A DNA stretch of 64,000 nucleotides from NCBI RefSeq assembly GCF_014655955.1, contig NZ_BNBO01000007.1:160956-224955 (forward strand), read 5' to 3'. Of this stretch, positions 33,358-41,672 are shown piece after piece (the stretch's first letter is position 1; the number at the start of each line of letters is the position of its first letter). The notes beneath the pieces are model-generated. The model had not been told where the DNA came from. It worked only from the letters and a program-made list of their open reading frames with translations, and searched no databases. The translations under genes and the position numbers were made by a program. Source of the DNA: Kitasatospora indigofera. GTDB lineage: Bacteria; Actinomycetota; Actinomycetes; Streptomycetales; Streptomycetaceae.

Positions 33358-33630
33358 ATGTCGGACGCCGCTCGCCGCACCGCCCGAACGGTGCTGCAGT
33401 CCACCCTGGCCCTGGCCGCCGGACTGCCCCTGCTGATAGACACCGCCGGCCTGTCCCGGGCGCTGCCCGGGGTGGGTGTCGCCCTCACCGTCGCGACCGT
33501 GCTGACCCGGCTGATGGCCCTGCCGGCCGTCGACCGCGCGCTACCTCCCTGGCTGCGGACCGCCGAACCGCCGAAGGCGCTGCCGACCGCCCCGCCACCG
33601 CCGGACGACGCGCCGCCGGAGCAGCCGTGA
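33358..33630 (+). CDS. Small holin-like membrane protein
   Basis: 90 residues from ATG 33358, behind CGGAG. Two hydrophobic segments (about 15-35 and 40-60) with a short loop, then a Pro-rich charged tail (PPPPDDAPPEQP). The layout resembles phage holins, but no lysin, tail or other phage gene is nearby, so the call is by topology only. It overlaps the next gene as GTGA. Confidence 0.6.
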   Translation: MSDAARRTARTVLQSTLALAAGLPLLIDTAGLSRALPGVGVALTVATVLTRLMALPAVDRALPPWLRTAEPPKALPTAPPPPDDAPPEQP

Positions 33631-33902
33631 ACCACGGGGACCCGGACGGTCAGCCGGGTCTGGGGGTGGAGGTGGCGGTCAAGCTGGAGCACATCCGCGG
33701 CATCATGGAGACCGGGTTCGCCCGGCTCAACGGCCGTCTCGACGTGGTCTCCACCCGGATCGCCCAGTTGGAGGACGAGGTCGCGACCCTGCGCGAGGAG
33801 ATGGAGGCGGTGCAGCGCTCGCGCTGGCCGCTGCCGTCGCTGGCCGCGCTGACCGGCATCGGCGCGCTGGTGCTCTCCGTGGTGGTCTACCTGCAGCGTT
33901 GA
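33627..33902 (+). CDS. Small coiled-coil membrane protein coupled to the holin-like gene
   Basis: 91 residues from GTG 33627 (GTGA overlap). Residues about 15-65 form a coiled coil (FARLNGRLDVVSTRIAQLE, then VATLREEMEAV), followed by a C-terminal membrane helix (LAALTGIGALVLSVVVYL). This resembles small accessory proteins beside phage holins, sometimes called haemolysin XhlA-like. With the upstream protein it makes a two-gene membrane module of unknown role. Confidence 0.65.
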   Translation: MNHGDPDGQPGLGVEVAVKLEHIRGIMETGFARLNGRLDVVSTRIAQLEDEVATLREEMEAVQRSRWPLPSLAALTGIGALVLSVVVYLQR

Positions 33903-34104
33903 CGGGCCGGCCACGTTGCGACCCGTGGGGCCCGGGCGCCGGGGCCGGGTGGCCGTCCGCCCGGCCGCGTGCGCCCCCTGCGCCGGGCGTTGCGCGGGAG
34001 GGCCGGTCGTGCGCGGGCGTGCGGCGATCTCCGCGCGCTGGGGGCGGCCGCCGTCCGCTCCGGTCCGACCGCACGTACACGCATGACCGCGGGGGTGCGG
34101 AGGA

Positions 34105-34164
34105 ATGATCCTCGGCGGCGTCGGCGTCATGCCCATGGCGCACGCCCCGGAAGGTGGGTCATGA
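34105..34164 (+). CDS. Possible 19-residue leader peptide of the dehydrogenase operon
   Basis: ATG 34105 follows GGAGGA with no spacer. The short frame (MILGGVGVMPMAHAPEGGS) stops in an ATGA overlap with the start at 34161. It may be a coupling leader, or merely upstream sequence; peptide function is not claimed. Confidence 0.25.
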   Translation: MILGGVGVMPMAHAPEGGS

Positions 34165-34682
34165 CCGGTACCGAGGAGTTCCTGTTCCTCTCCGCCGAGT
34201 TGACGGGGTTCGGGGTCGGACAGCTGTCCGCGACCGGGCTGGCCGACACCTATCGCAGCCTGGTGCTGGAGCGCGCCGGACCGCCCCGGCTCGACCGCCT
34301 GCGGGCCGCCGTGGCCGCCGGCGCCGGCCGGCCGCCCGCCTTCCCCGACGAGTCGGTACGGGAGCTGGCGCGGGCGGTCGTCCACCTCTGGTACCTGGGC
34401 ACCTGGCCCGGGCTCCCGCCGGCCGGCGCCGAGGGGGCGGCGGACGGGACGGCGGCCGCGCCGCCGGACGAGCAGGTGGACAGGCCGGCGGACGGCCCCT
34501 TCGTGGTCTCGTCGCGGGCCTATGCCGAGGGCCTGGTCTGGCGCACCTTCGGCGCCCGGGCGCCGGGCACCGTACCCCAGGCGCACGGGAGTTGGAGCCT
34601 CCCGCCGTCCGTGGAGGAACCGGCGGGCGGGCCGCCGGGGCCCCGTCGCGGCGTCGCGACCGCCCCGGCGGGGCAGCGGTGA
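34161..34682 (+). CDS. Small subunit of a flavin sugar/alcohol dehydrogenase
   Basis: 173 residues. It resembles the small accessory subunit of membrane-bound sorbitol/gluconate/fructose dehydrogenases: a helical start (FLFLSAELTGFG), then VVHLWYLGTW and the end VVSSRAYAEGLVWRTFGARAPG. In such complexes this subunit helps fold and export the FAD subunit, but here no Tat signal is seen. The GMC gene follows with a GTGA overlap, which supports the pairing. Low-complexity segments lie at about 90-115 and at the end. Confidence 0.75.
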   Translation: MTGTEEFLFLSAELTGFGVGQLSATGLADTYRSLVLERAGPPRLDRLRAAVAAGAGRPPAFPDESVRELARAVVHLWYLGTWPGLPPAGAEGAADGTAAAPPDEQVDRPADGPFVVSSRAYAEGLVWRTFGARAPGTVPQAHGSWSLPPSVEEPAGGPPGPRRGVATAPAGQR

Positions 34683-36553
34683 GCGGGCCGGCCGCCGGCC
34701 GGTGGGACGTGATCGTGGTCGGCGCCGGGTTCGCCGGCTCCCTGGTCGCCCGGGACCTGGGCGCCCGGGGCTGGCGCGTCCTGGTGCTGGAGGCCGGCGC
34801 GGGGACGCCCGACGACCCCGGCCGGGAGCGGGCCGACGCGCTGGAGAACTTCCGCACGGCCCTCGCCAAGGTGCCCAACTCGCCCTACCCGGTGAGCACC
34901 GCCGCGCCCTCGCCGGACATCCTCGACCTCACCGGCCGCCCGGAGGGCGGCTTCGAGGCGGACGGCTACTTCGTGCAGCGCGGCCCGCTGCCGTACGCCA
35001 GTGGGTACCTGAGGGCCAACGGCGGCACCGGACTGGCCTGGACGGGCCTGGCGCCGCGGATGCACCCCGAGGACTTCCGCGCCGGCGACTTCGGCCACGG
35101 CCGCAACTGGCCGGTCGGGTACCAGGACCTGGAGCCGTTCTACCGCGCCGCCGAACGCGAGCTGGGGGTGGCCGCCGACGCCGACGAGCAGCGCGAGGCC
35201 GTCGGCCTGCCCCTGCCGGCGGGCTACCGGTTCCCGACCCGGGCGATCCCGCGCAGCCACCTGGACACGGTGATCGCCGGCGCGCTCGACGGCCACCCGG
35301 TCCGGGAGGAGGCCGGGGCCGCGCCGACCACCCTGCGGGTCGTCACCACCCCGCACGCCAGGAACGGCCGGCCGCACCCGGAGCCCGGCCCGGACGGCGG
35401 GCCGCGGCCCGGCGCCGAGGACGCGGTCTGCCGCGGGCACGCCAGCTGCGTGCCGATCTGCCCGTCCGGCGCCAAGTACACCCCGCTGCGCACCCAGGCC
35501 CGGTGGGCGCCCTCCGTCAGCCTGGTCACCCGGGCCGTGGTCAGCCGCCTCCGGCTGGACGCGGGCGGCCGCGTCACCGGTGTCGAGTACCTGCGCCACC
35601 CGGCGGACGGGAGCGCGACGGGAGCCGCGACCCGCACGGCCGAGGCCGATCTGGTGGTGCTGGCCGCGCACGCGATCGAGAACGCCAAACTCCTGCTGCT
35701 CTCCGGGGCGGCGGCGGGCAGCGGACAGGTCGGCCGCAACCTGATGGACCATCCGGTGCTGCTCACCTGGGGGCTGATGCCGGGACAGGTCGGCCCCTAC
35801 CGCGGCCCGGGCTCGACCTCGGGGCTGGAGGGATTCCGGTTCGGCCCGGCCAGGGCCCGCCGGGCGCCGTTCCGGGTCGAGATCGGGAACTGGGGGTGGA
35901 CCTGGGCGCTCGGCCCGCCGGACGGGCGGGTCGCCGAACTCCTGCGCACCGGCGGGCCGGACGGGCGCGGCCGGTTCGGCCCGGAGCTGCGACGGGCGGC
36001 CGGCGACCGGATCGGCCGCGAGTTCGCCTTCCAGTTCGAGATGGAACAGGACGCGGACCCGGCGAACCGGGTCACCCTCGACCCGGCCGTCCGCGACCCG
36101 CTGGGCATTCCGCGCCCGGTCCTGCACTACGACCTGTCGGACTGGGTGAAACGGGGGATCGCCGCCGCCAAGGCCGTCTCCGACCAGCTCTTCGCGCTCC
36201 TCGGGGCCGAGGACCGGACCCGCTTCGCACCCGGGCCGGGGTGGCCCGGCCGCTTCGAGCACGAGGGCCGTGCCTACGCCTACCGGGCGGCCGGCCACGG
36301 CGCGGGGACCCACATCATGGGCGACTCCCCGCGGACCTCGGTGGTCGACCAGTGGCAGCGCTGCTGGGACCACCCCAACCTGTACGCCGTCGGCTGCGGC
36401 AGCATGCCCAGCGTCGCGACCTCCAACCCCTCGCTGACCATGGCGGCCCTCGCCCTGCGCAGCGCCGGGCGGATCCACCAGGACCTGCTCGCCCGCCACC
36501 GGCCGGTGCCGCTCCGGGGCCCCGCCGCACTCGAAGGAGCCGACCACTCGTGA
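34679..36553 (+). CDS. GMC-type FAD dehydrogenase, large subunit
   Basis: 624 residues, GTG start overlapping the previous stop. N-terminal FAD site IVVGAGFAGSLVARDLGARG and ending GWRVLVLEAG. The Cys-containing block CVPICPSGAKYTP is typical of the fructose/sorbitol/gluconate dehydrogenase branch. The C-terminal GMC active site has His in GTHIMGDSP and Asn in SNPSLTMAAL. It oxidises a sugar, polyol or alcohol, passing electrons to a quinone, cytochrome or other carrier; the substrate is not identifiable. No cytochrome subunit is encoded nearby. Confidence 0.92.
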   Translation: MSGPAAGRWDVIVVGAGFAGSLVARDLGARGWRVLVLEAGAGTPDDPGRERADALENFRTALAKVPNSPYPVSTAAPSPDILDLTGRPEGGFEADGYFVQRGPLPYASGYLRANGGTGLAWTGLAPRMHPEDFRAGDFGHGRNWPVGYQDLEPFYRAAERELGVAADADEQREAVGLPLPAGYRFPTRAIPRSHLDTVIAGALDGHPVREEAGAAPTTLRVVTTPHARNGRPHPEPGPDGGPRPGAEDAVCRGHASCVPICPSGAKYTPLRTQARWAPSVSLVTRAVVSRLRLDAGGRVTGVEYLRHPADGSATGAATRTAEADLVVLAAHAIENAKLLLLSGAAAGSGQVGRNLMDHPVLLTWGLMPGQVGPYRGPGSTSGLEGFRFGPARARRAPFRVEIGNWGWTWALGPPDGRVAELLRTGGPDGRGRFGPELRRAAGDRIGREFAFQFEMEQDADPANRVTLDPAVRDPLGIPRPVLHYDLSDWVKRGIAAAKAVSDQLFALLGAEDRTRFAPGPGWPGRFEHEGRAYAYRAAGHGAGTHIMGDSPRTSVVDQWQRCWDHPNLYAVGCGSMPSVATSNPSLTMAALALRSAGRIHQDLLARHRPVPLRGPAALEGADHS

Positions 36554-37527
36554 GCCCGACCCCGTCCCCGACCCCGTCCCCGTCCCCGTCCGCAGGCCCG
36601 TCCCCGCGCACCGCTCCGGCCACCCCGCCCGCCCGTTCGGCCGACCCCGGCCGGGCGTACGCCCCCGCGCGGGCGGAGCGGCCGCCGCTGCCACCCGTCC
36701 CCGCGCCGTACCAACTCCCCTTCCACTACGGCGCGCTGCACACCGTCGGGCTGGACTACCTGGTGGCCCCGGGGCCGGTCCGGGACCTGCTCGCCGAGCA
36801 CCATCCCGACCTGGCCGCGGCCGACTTCGACGGCCGGGCCTGCGTCTCCCTCAACTACCAGCTGTACTTCGCCCAGTACCCGGGCGGCGGCGGGATCACC
36901 CAGGAGGTGGAGGTCAACATCGTCGCCCACCCCGCGGCCGCGGCCGGCCGGCTGGCCGCGATCGGGTACGGGGAGTACGCGCGCGGGGTCGACCAGACCA
37001 AACTGCTCGGCATCGCCCGGATCCACGTCCTGTGCGACAACCCGCTCGCCATCGACGCCGGCCGCCGGCTCTACGCCGAGCCCAAGTCCCCGGGCCGCTT
37101 CGAGAGCGTGATGCCCTCGCTCAACGGGCCCGCCGACGGCCGGGCCTGGTCGGTGGTCTGCCGGCAGGCGACGCCCGGTGCGGACGGCGGGGTCGGCCCG
37201 GCCGGCCGGACCTTGTTCTCCTTCTCGGCCGATCTGGCCGGCCTCACCCCGGAGCCGGTCAACAGCGCGCCCGTCACCGGGTACGGCACCGATCCGGCGG
37301 CGGGTCTGCTCGCCGGGCCGATGAACGTCTACCAGCCCTACCACTACCATGAGTTGGACGGCTCCACCGCGAGCCGGGTCGCCCTCACGGTCGAGGACCG
37401 GGCCGCCGGTGCCGGCCGGGACCTCGCCCTCCTGGTCGGTGACGCCCCGGCGGCGGGGGTCTGGACCTTCCAGTCGGCGCCGGTGGCCGCCCACAACCGG
37501 CCGTACTACATCCCGTCGAAGCCCTGA
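36550..37527 (+). CDS. Acetoacetate-decarboxylase-like protein, third gene of the GMC operon
   Basis: 325 residues, GTGA overlap with the GMC gene. The first ~45 residues are Pro/Ser/Thr low complexity (PTPSPTPSPSPS). The remainder looks like an ADC-fold protein: YLVAPGPVRDLL, then CVSLNYQLYFAQYPGGGGI and EVEVNIVAHP. This resemblance is my own and weak. I do not see the Schiff-base Lys in a standard context, although K lies in VDQTKLLGIARIHV. It could act on a keto acid made by the dehydrogenase (inference). Confidence 0.65.
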   Translation: MSPTPSPTPSPSPSAGPSPRTAPATPPARSADPGRAYAPARAERPPLPPVPAPYQLPFHYGALHTVGLDYLVAPGPVRDLLAEHHPDLAAADFDGRACVSLNYQLYFAQYPGGGGITQEVEVNIVAHPAAAAGRLAAIGYGEYARGVDQTKLLGIARIHVLCDNPLAIDAGRRLYAEPKSPGRFESVMPSLNGPADGRAWSVVCRQATPGADGGVGPAGRTLFSFSADLAGLTPEPVNSAPVTGYGTDPAAGLLAGPMNVYQPYHYHELDGSTASRVALTVEDRAAGAGRDLALLVGDAPAAGVWTFQSAPVAAHNRPYYIPSKP

Positions 37528-37541
37528 GCCCGGCCGGACCC

Positions 37542-37592
37542 GCCCGCCTCGGCCCGCCGCCCGCCTCGGCCCGCCGCCCGCCTCGGCCCGCC
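37542..37592 (+). repeat. Three perfect 17-bp tandem repeats
   Basis: GCCCGCCTCGGCCCGCC occurs at 37542, 37559 and 37576, just after the operon stop at 37527. Likely replication slippage. Confidence 0.85.
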
Positions 37593-37686
37593 GGGTGGCC
37601 CGGGGGGCCGGACGGCACCCGTCGTCCTCGCCGGTCGGGCCCTTGGGGCCGGTCGGCCGGGTCCGGCCCGAGCAAGGAGACGACGG

Positions 37687-37818
37687 ATGCACCGGGACAA
37701 CGTGACCGCCGTACGCCTGGCTGCCGTACGCCGGGCCCCCGTACGCCTGGCCCCCGTCTGCCCGGCCGTGGGGCGGGCGGCCCCGGGTGCCCGGAGGACG
37801 GGCCGGCGTCCGTCGTGA
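37687..37818 (+). CDS. 43-residue Arg/Ala-rich small ORF coupled to the next gene
   Basis: ATG 37687 has a strong ribosome site, AAGGAG, about six bases upstream. The stop overlaps the GTG at 37815 as GTGA. The peptide begins MHRDNVTAVRLAAVRRA and contains three near repeats of (A/P)VRLA. It has one Cys. It may serve translation coupling or be a small basic protein; the DNA repeat (GTACGCCTGGC) leaves open that it is non-functional. Confidence 0.45.
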   Translation: MHRDNVTAVRLAAVRRAPVRLAPVCPAVGRAAPGARRTGRRPS

Positions 37819-38834
37819 CCGGGCGGAGCGTGCGCTGCCACGACCTCGGCCTGCTCGGCGACCGGCAGGACAGGTCGGGCGGGCCGGAGGGGTCGGGCGG
37901 GCCGGACAGGTCGGATGGGCCTGACCGTCAGGGCAGGTCGGGCAGGTCGGGCAGGCCGGGTCGGCCGGGGAGGCCCGTGCTCCCGGGCCCCGGCGAGGGG
38001 CCCGCCGGCCTGCCGCAGGGGCCGGCCGCGACCGCGGCCAAGGCCGTGGCCTGCCTCGCCCTGGTGCTGGCGGTGCCGCTGACCGGCGGCGCCGGCCAGG
38101 CGTCCGGCCGGCCGGCGGACGACCCGGCCGCCGAACCCCGGTCCGCCCACCGCCTGGCCGGCCCGTACACCGACCCTTCGGTCGGGGCGCCGGGCGGCGA
38201 CAGCGGTGATCCGGCCGGGCGGGCGGCCTCGGCCGAACTGCCGCTCGCCGTCCGGGCCGCCGCGCCCCCGTACCAGGGGCTGGGAATGCTGGTCGCGCAG
38301 CGCTCGGGCCTGCGGCTGGAGTCCGCCCCGGCCCAGGAGCGCCCCTCGATGCAGGCCGCCGGGACCGCTGCCGGGGCGGGGGCCGGGATCGATGCCGCTG
38401 CCGGGGCCGGGCTCGGGGACCGGGTGGGGGAGGAGGCCGGTGCCGCGGCGGCCGGGGGCGCCCAGCAGTGGACCCTCCGGCCCGCACCGGGCGGGGAGGT
38501 GGTCGTCCGGTCCCTGGCGTCGAGCGGCTCCCACGAGCCCAGGGTGCTCACGGTGCTGGCCGACGGCACGGTCGGCCTGCGGTACGACCGGTCGCCGGCC
38601 GGCCCGGACGACTCCTCCCAGTTGTGGAGATTCGTTGATCGTTCGGTGGTGGCGCTCCGGGCCGACCCGGTCACCGGGCTGCGGGCGACCGCCTTCAGGA
38701 TCCTTGCGCACCACGGTGGTTGCCTGCTGGACATGGGCGCCGGCCGGGCACCCGCACTGGGGCCGTGCGAGGACCCGCGGGCCTGGTGGAGGGCCCTGGG
38801 CTTGTACCACGGAACCCCCTGGGAGCTTCGGTAG
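37815..38834 (+). CDS. Secreted or anchored ricin-lectin-like protein
   Basis: 339 residues from GTG 37815. A charged Gly/Arg/Asp repeat tail (residues about 15-60) precedes a hydrophobic helix (AVACLALVLAVPLTGGA), so the N-terminus is unusual for a signal. The C-terminal ~150 residues have QxW-like elements: AQQWTLRP, SQLWRFV, WWRALG, and GGCLLDM with a paired Cys (GPCED), as in beta-trefoil carbohydrate-binding domains. Assignment by motif only. The coupled upstream small ORF supports this start. Confidence 0.55.
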   Translation: MTGRSVRCHDLGLLGDRQDRSGGPEGSGGPDRSDGPDRQGRSGRSGRPGRPGRPVLPGPGEGPAGLPQGPAATAAKAVACLALVLAVPLTGGAGQASGRPADDPAAEPRSAHRLAGPYTDPSVGAPGGDSGDPAGRAASAELPLAVRAAAPPYQGLGMLVAQRSGLRLESAPAQERPSMQAAGTAAGAGAGIDAAAGAGLGDRVGEEAGAAAAGGAQQWTLRPAPGGEVVVRSLASSGSHEPRVLTVLADGTVGLRYDRSPAGPDDSSQLWRFVDRSVVALRADPVTGLRATAFRILAHHGGCLLDMGAGRAPALGPCEDPRAWWRALGLYHGTPWELR

Positions 38835-39184
38835 TTGCTACGGGTACCTGAGCAACCGGTGTGCTGCCCGAGGGTGCTGGTGCGCCGTTCGGACGGGGCG
38901 CCGAGGGGGCGGACACGGGGCACCGGGACGTTCGGCGGCCGGGGCCGGCCTTGCCCGGCGGCTCGGGCCGGTGCTGGGATGGGCAAGGGAGAGGTGTCCG
39001 GGGGTGTACTCCGGGCAGGGCGGGGCAGACGCGTCCGTGGACGCCGGACCCTCCGTCCGGATGCGCCGACGGTCCACACCACGGGGCCGGGCGGGCGGGC
39101 CGCGCCGGCGGCCCGCCCGCCATGCCGTCGGCGGTGCCCGTGAACCGCGCTGTTTCCGCCTGTTCGAACGAGGAGTTTTGCAGC
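38835..39184. other. 350-base gap before the Acs-like gene
   Basis: No supported gene. It starts with TTGCTACGGGTACC near the lectin-like stop and ends with GAGGAG and TTTTGCAGC before ATG 39185, the probable ribosome site. A promoter is expected but not clearly visible. Confidence 0.4.
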
Positions 39185-40291
39185 ATGTACGGGGATGACA
39201 TGTACGGGAACGGTTCCGGACTGGTGTACCGCTGCGTGGACCGGCACGTCGAGGCCGGCCTCGGCGACCGGGTCGCGATCCACTTCGAGGGCGGCCCCGG
39301 TGGCGGCCGCTCGGTCAGCTACGGCCGCCTCCAGCAGGAGGTCGCCCGCGCCGCCGAGGCGCTGGCCGAGCTGGGGGCCGCCGAGGGCGACCAGGTGGCG
39401 GTGCGGGCCGCGGCCACCCCCGAGACGGTCGTCACCGTCCTCGCCTGCGCCCGGATCGGCGCCGTGCCCGTGCCGTCGGACGGCCCGTCCGAGCCGGGCG
39501 CCGGGGGCGCGGCCGGTGACGTGCTGGCCGTCCGGAGACGTGAGCGGGCGGGGCGGGCCGTCGGTGCCGACGTGGACTGCGGTTGCGGCTGCGCCCGGCC
39601 GGCCGAGGCCGGGGAGGGCACGGAGGGTACGGAGGCGGCGCCGGCGGGCGGCAGTTGCGCCGGTGCTTCGGCGGGCCGCCCGCCGAGGGCCGGCCAACCG
39701 CGCTGCGGCGGACCGGAGTCCGGCCGCACCGCGCGGGCGCACCCGGGCCCGGCCGCGCCCGGCCGCCGCCGTCCCGGCGCCGCGGCGCCCGCCCAGCTCA
39801 CCGTCCCGGTCCCCGCCCGGCGCGTCGTTCCCGCGCCCGAGGCGGACGTCGACGTCTACTGGAGCCGGTTCACCGACGGCTGGGGGAGCGGCCTCCCGGA
39901 GGGCGTCCGCGGCCCGCTCGCGGCGGGCGCCACGCAGGTGATCCACACGGCCGACCCGGAGGGCCTCCGCGAGGAGGAGCTCTGGGAGACCGTCCAGAAG
40001 TACGGCGTGAGCGTGCTCTACACCACCCCCGAGGACATCCGGACGCTGATGCTCTGGGGCGACGAACTGGGCACCCGCCACGACCTGTCCAGCCTGCGCA
40101 TCCTCGGTACGGTGGGCGCCCGGAGCGGCACCGAGGGCTGGATCTGGTACCGCGACCCGGACGGGGCCGACGGCCTCGGCGCCGAGGACGGCGAGCCGGG
40201 CGGAGCGGCGCCGTGGGAACTCCGTACCTGCTCCACCCCGTGGGCCGCGCCGGCGCCGGGCGGCCGGCGCCGGCTGTACGTGGTGCGCTGA
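39185..40291 (+). CDS. Gutted acetyl-CoA-synthetase-like protein (probable pseudoenzyme)
   Basis: 368 residues from ATG 39185. Residues about 10-110 read like the Acs N-terminal half: VDRHVEAGLGDRVAIHFEG, SYGRLQQEVARAAEALAELG, VLACARIGAVPVPSDG. Residues about 118-210 are Cys/Gly/Ala low complexity. Then 215-310 again match Acs: VDVYWSRFTDGWGSGL, GPLAAGATQVIH, LWETVQKYGVSVLYTTPEDI, LSSLRILGTVG. The ATP-binding P-loop (TSGSTG type), the A5 WWQTETG block and the entire C-terminal Lys-containing domain are absent. It is therefore unlikely to make acyl-AMP. The two matching blocks are in frame and uninterrupted by stops. Confidence 0.75.
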   Translation: MYGDDMYGNGSGLVYRCVDRHVEAGLGDRVAIHFEGGPGGGRSVSYGRLQQEVARAAEALAELGAAEGDQVAVRAAATPETVVTVLACARIGAVPVPSDGPSEPGAGGAAGDVLAVRRRERAGRAVGADVDCGCGCARPAEAGEGTEGTEAAPAGGSCAGASAGRPPRAGQPRCGGPESGRTARAHPGPAAPGRRRPGAAAPAQLTVPVPARRVVPAPEADVDVYWSRFTDGWGSGLPEGVRGPLAAGATQVIHTADPEGLREEELWETVQKYGVSVLYTTPEDIRTLMLWGDELGTRHDLSSLRILGTVGARSGTEGWIWYRDPDGADGLGAEDGEPGGAAPWELRTCSTPWAAPAPGGRRRLYVVR

Positions 40292-40345
40292 CCGGCCGCC
40301 CGGCTGCACCGGGTGGGCCGGACGGCCCGGTGAGGAGGAGGAAGC

Positions 40346-41512
40346 GTGCGCGATCCGTTGGAATGGCGGGCCGGGGACGGGCCGTTGGCCGCCTGGCTGG
40401 AGCTGGCCGGGGAGCTGCTGGCCGGCCCGCAGCCGGACGGCTACGTCGTCCGGGGCGACGTCCGGTGGCCCGACCAGCCCTACGGCGTGGAACTCGCCCG
40501 GGGGTTGACGCCGGCCGCGGTGGCCGGCCTGCTCACGGCGGAGGGCGTGGCGGGCCTGCACGTCCGCACCTCCGGCGGCCGGCGGTTCGCCGAGCCGCAC
40601 CTGGAGATCGCGCCCACGGCCGAGCCCGGCCTCGGCCCGGACGGCCCCGGCGCGCGGATCCTGCACGTCACGCCGGCCGGGGTGCCGGCCGGCACCGTGC
40701 CGCTGGCCGGCCGGATCCGGACGCCCGCCGAACTCGCCGGCTGGCTGGGCCGGCTGTCCCCGCTGCTGCCCGGCGGGATGCCCGGGTTCGACTGGGCGGG
40801 GACGGCCCTGGCCGAGCCGCTCGGCGCGACCCTGCTGCTCCGGCGGGACTCCGTCCTGCTGACGCTGCAACCGCTGGAGGCCGCCGAGCGCAGCGGGGCG
40901 GACGCCACCTCCCGGCTGGTCCTCACCTCCCGCGCCCCGGACCTGGCGGAGCACGCCGCGCTGCTGGGCCCGCCCGCCGTGCTGGAGGAGCGGACCCTGT
41001 CCACCGTGCGCGATCTCGGGCGGTGGCTCGGCGAACTGGCGGCAGGGTGGGGGAGCGGACCGCCGCCGAAGCCGGGCCGCCTGGCGGGCGCCGCACCGCT
41101 GCCGCGCGCCACCCGCGCGAGCGTGCGCAGGATCGAGGACGGTGAGGCCGAGCTGATGCTGCGACGGCACGGGCGCTCCGAACTGTGGGTGCGGGGGCCC
41201 GCCCCCGAGGTCGCCGCCTGGGCCCTCCCGCTGCTGGAGCCGGCCGTCCACGAGGAGGCCCCGGCCGGCTCCCGGCGCCGGCTCACCCGGTGGCTGGAGC
41301 GCGTCGGCGGCGCGGTCCTCGGCGGGCCCGCCGTCTGGACGGTGAGCGGGCTCGCGGCCCCGTTGTCCGCCGCCGAGCTGGCCGGCCGGCTCCCGGCACT
41401 GTGCCCCGGACGGGCCTTCGCGGTGGACCGGGCCGGCGCCGGCGAGCTGACCCTCGGCGGGACCAGGACGGCGGACGGCTGGGTCACCGTCACCGGGCGC
41501 CGCGCCCCCTGA
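40346..41512 (+). CDS. Protein of unknown function beside the Acs-like gene
   Basis: 388 residues from GTG 40346, behind GAGGAGGAAG. I recognise no family. There is no signal peptide or membrane helix. The composition is Leu/Ala/Gly/Arg-rich with many Trp-containing beta-like strands (AGWLGRLSPLLPGG, TWTVSGLAAP-like). It starts 54 bases after the Acs-like gene, so the two are probably cotranscribed. Functional inference is not possible from the sequence alone. Confidence 0.7.
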   Translation: MRDPLEWRAGDGPLAAWLELAGELLAGPQPDGYVVRGDVRWPDQPYGVELARGLTPAAVAGLLTAEGVAGLHVRTSGGRRFAEPHLEIAPTAEPGLGPDGPGARILHVTPAGVPAGTVPLAGRIRTPAELAGWLGRLSPLLPGGMPGFDWAGTALAEPLGATLLLRRDSVLLTLQPLEAAERSGADATSRLVLTSRAPDLAEHAALLGPPAVLEERTLSTVRDLGRWLGELAAGWGSGPPPKPGRLAGAAPLPRATRASVRRIEDGEAELMLRRHGRSELWVRGPAPEVAAWALPLLEPAVHEEAPAGSRRRLTRWLERVGGAVLGGPAVWTVSGLAAPLSAAELAGRLPALCPGRAFAVDRAGAGELTLGGTRTADGWVTVTGRRAP

Positions 41513-41519
41513 GGCCGCT

Positions 41520-41571
41520 CCGGAGAGCGGGCCGAGAGCGGGCCGGAGAGCGGGCCGGAGAGTGGGCCGGA
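41520..41571 (+). repeat. Four imperfect 12-bp tandem repeats
   Basis: CCGGAGAGCGGG-like units with a one-base deletion in the second and one substitution in the fourth, directly after the stop at 41512. Confidence 0.75.
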
Positions 41572-41672
41572 GCGGTGCGGCGGACCTCCGCAGGACCGGG
41601 CCGATTGTCAGACCCCGCGCCTAAAATAGGTGTTGTCAGTGAGCACCCCACCGCCGCACCAGGAGGTCGCCG

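Noticed and set aside
32587..33436. Overlapping plus and minus frames of about 240 codons in the regulatory gap
   Set aside because: Both strands are open simultaneously, the translations are Arg/Pro/Gly low complexity, and neither has a ribosome site or any known motif.
29748..34586. Reading the phospholipase frame as one 1612-residue protein
   Set aside because: The Tat signal and ribosome site at 32192 mark the true start; the upstream part crosses the promoter region and lacks protein-like composition.
37860..37970. Tandem GTCGGGC-type repeats as a regulatory element
   Set aside because: They lie inside the lectin-like frame and translate as a Gly/Arg/Asp tail; irregular unit length suggests slippage.
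38840..38855. GGGTAC box as a SigB-type promoter
   Set aside because: No GTTT-like -35 box at 14-16 bases; only a weak GCTT at 13 bases. Other GGGTAC occurrences lie inside genes.
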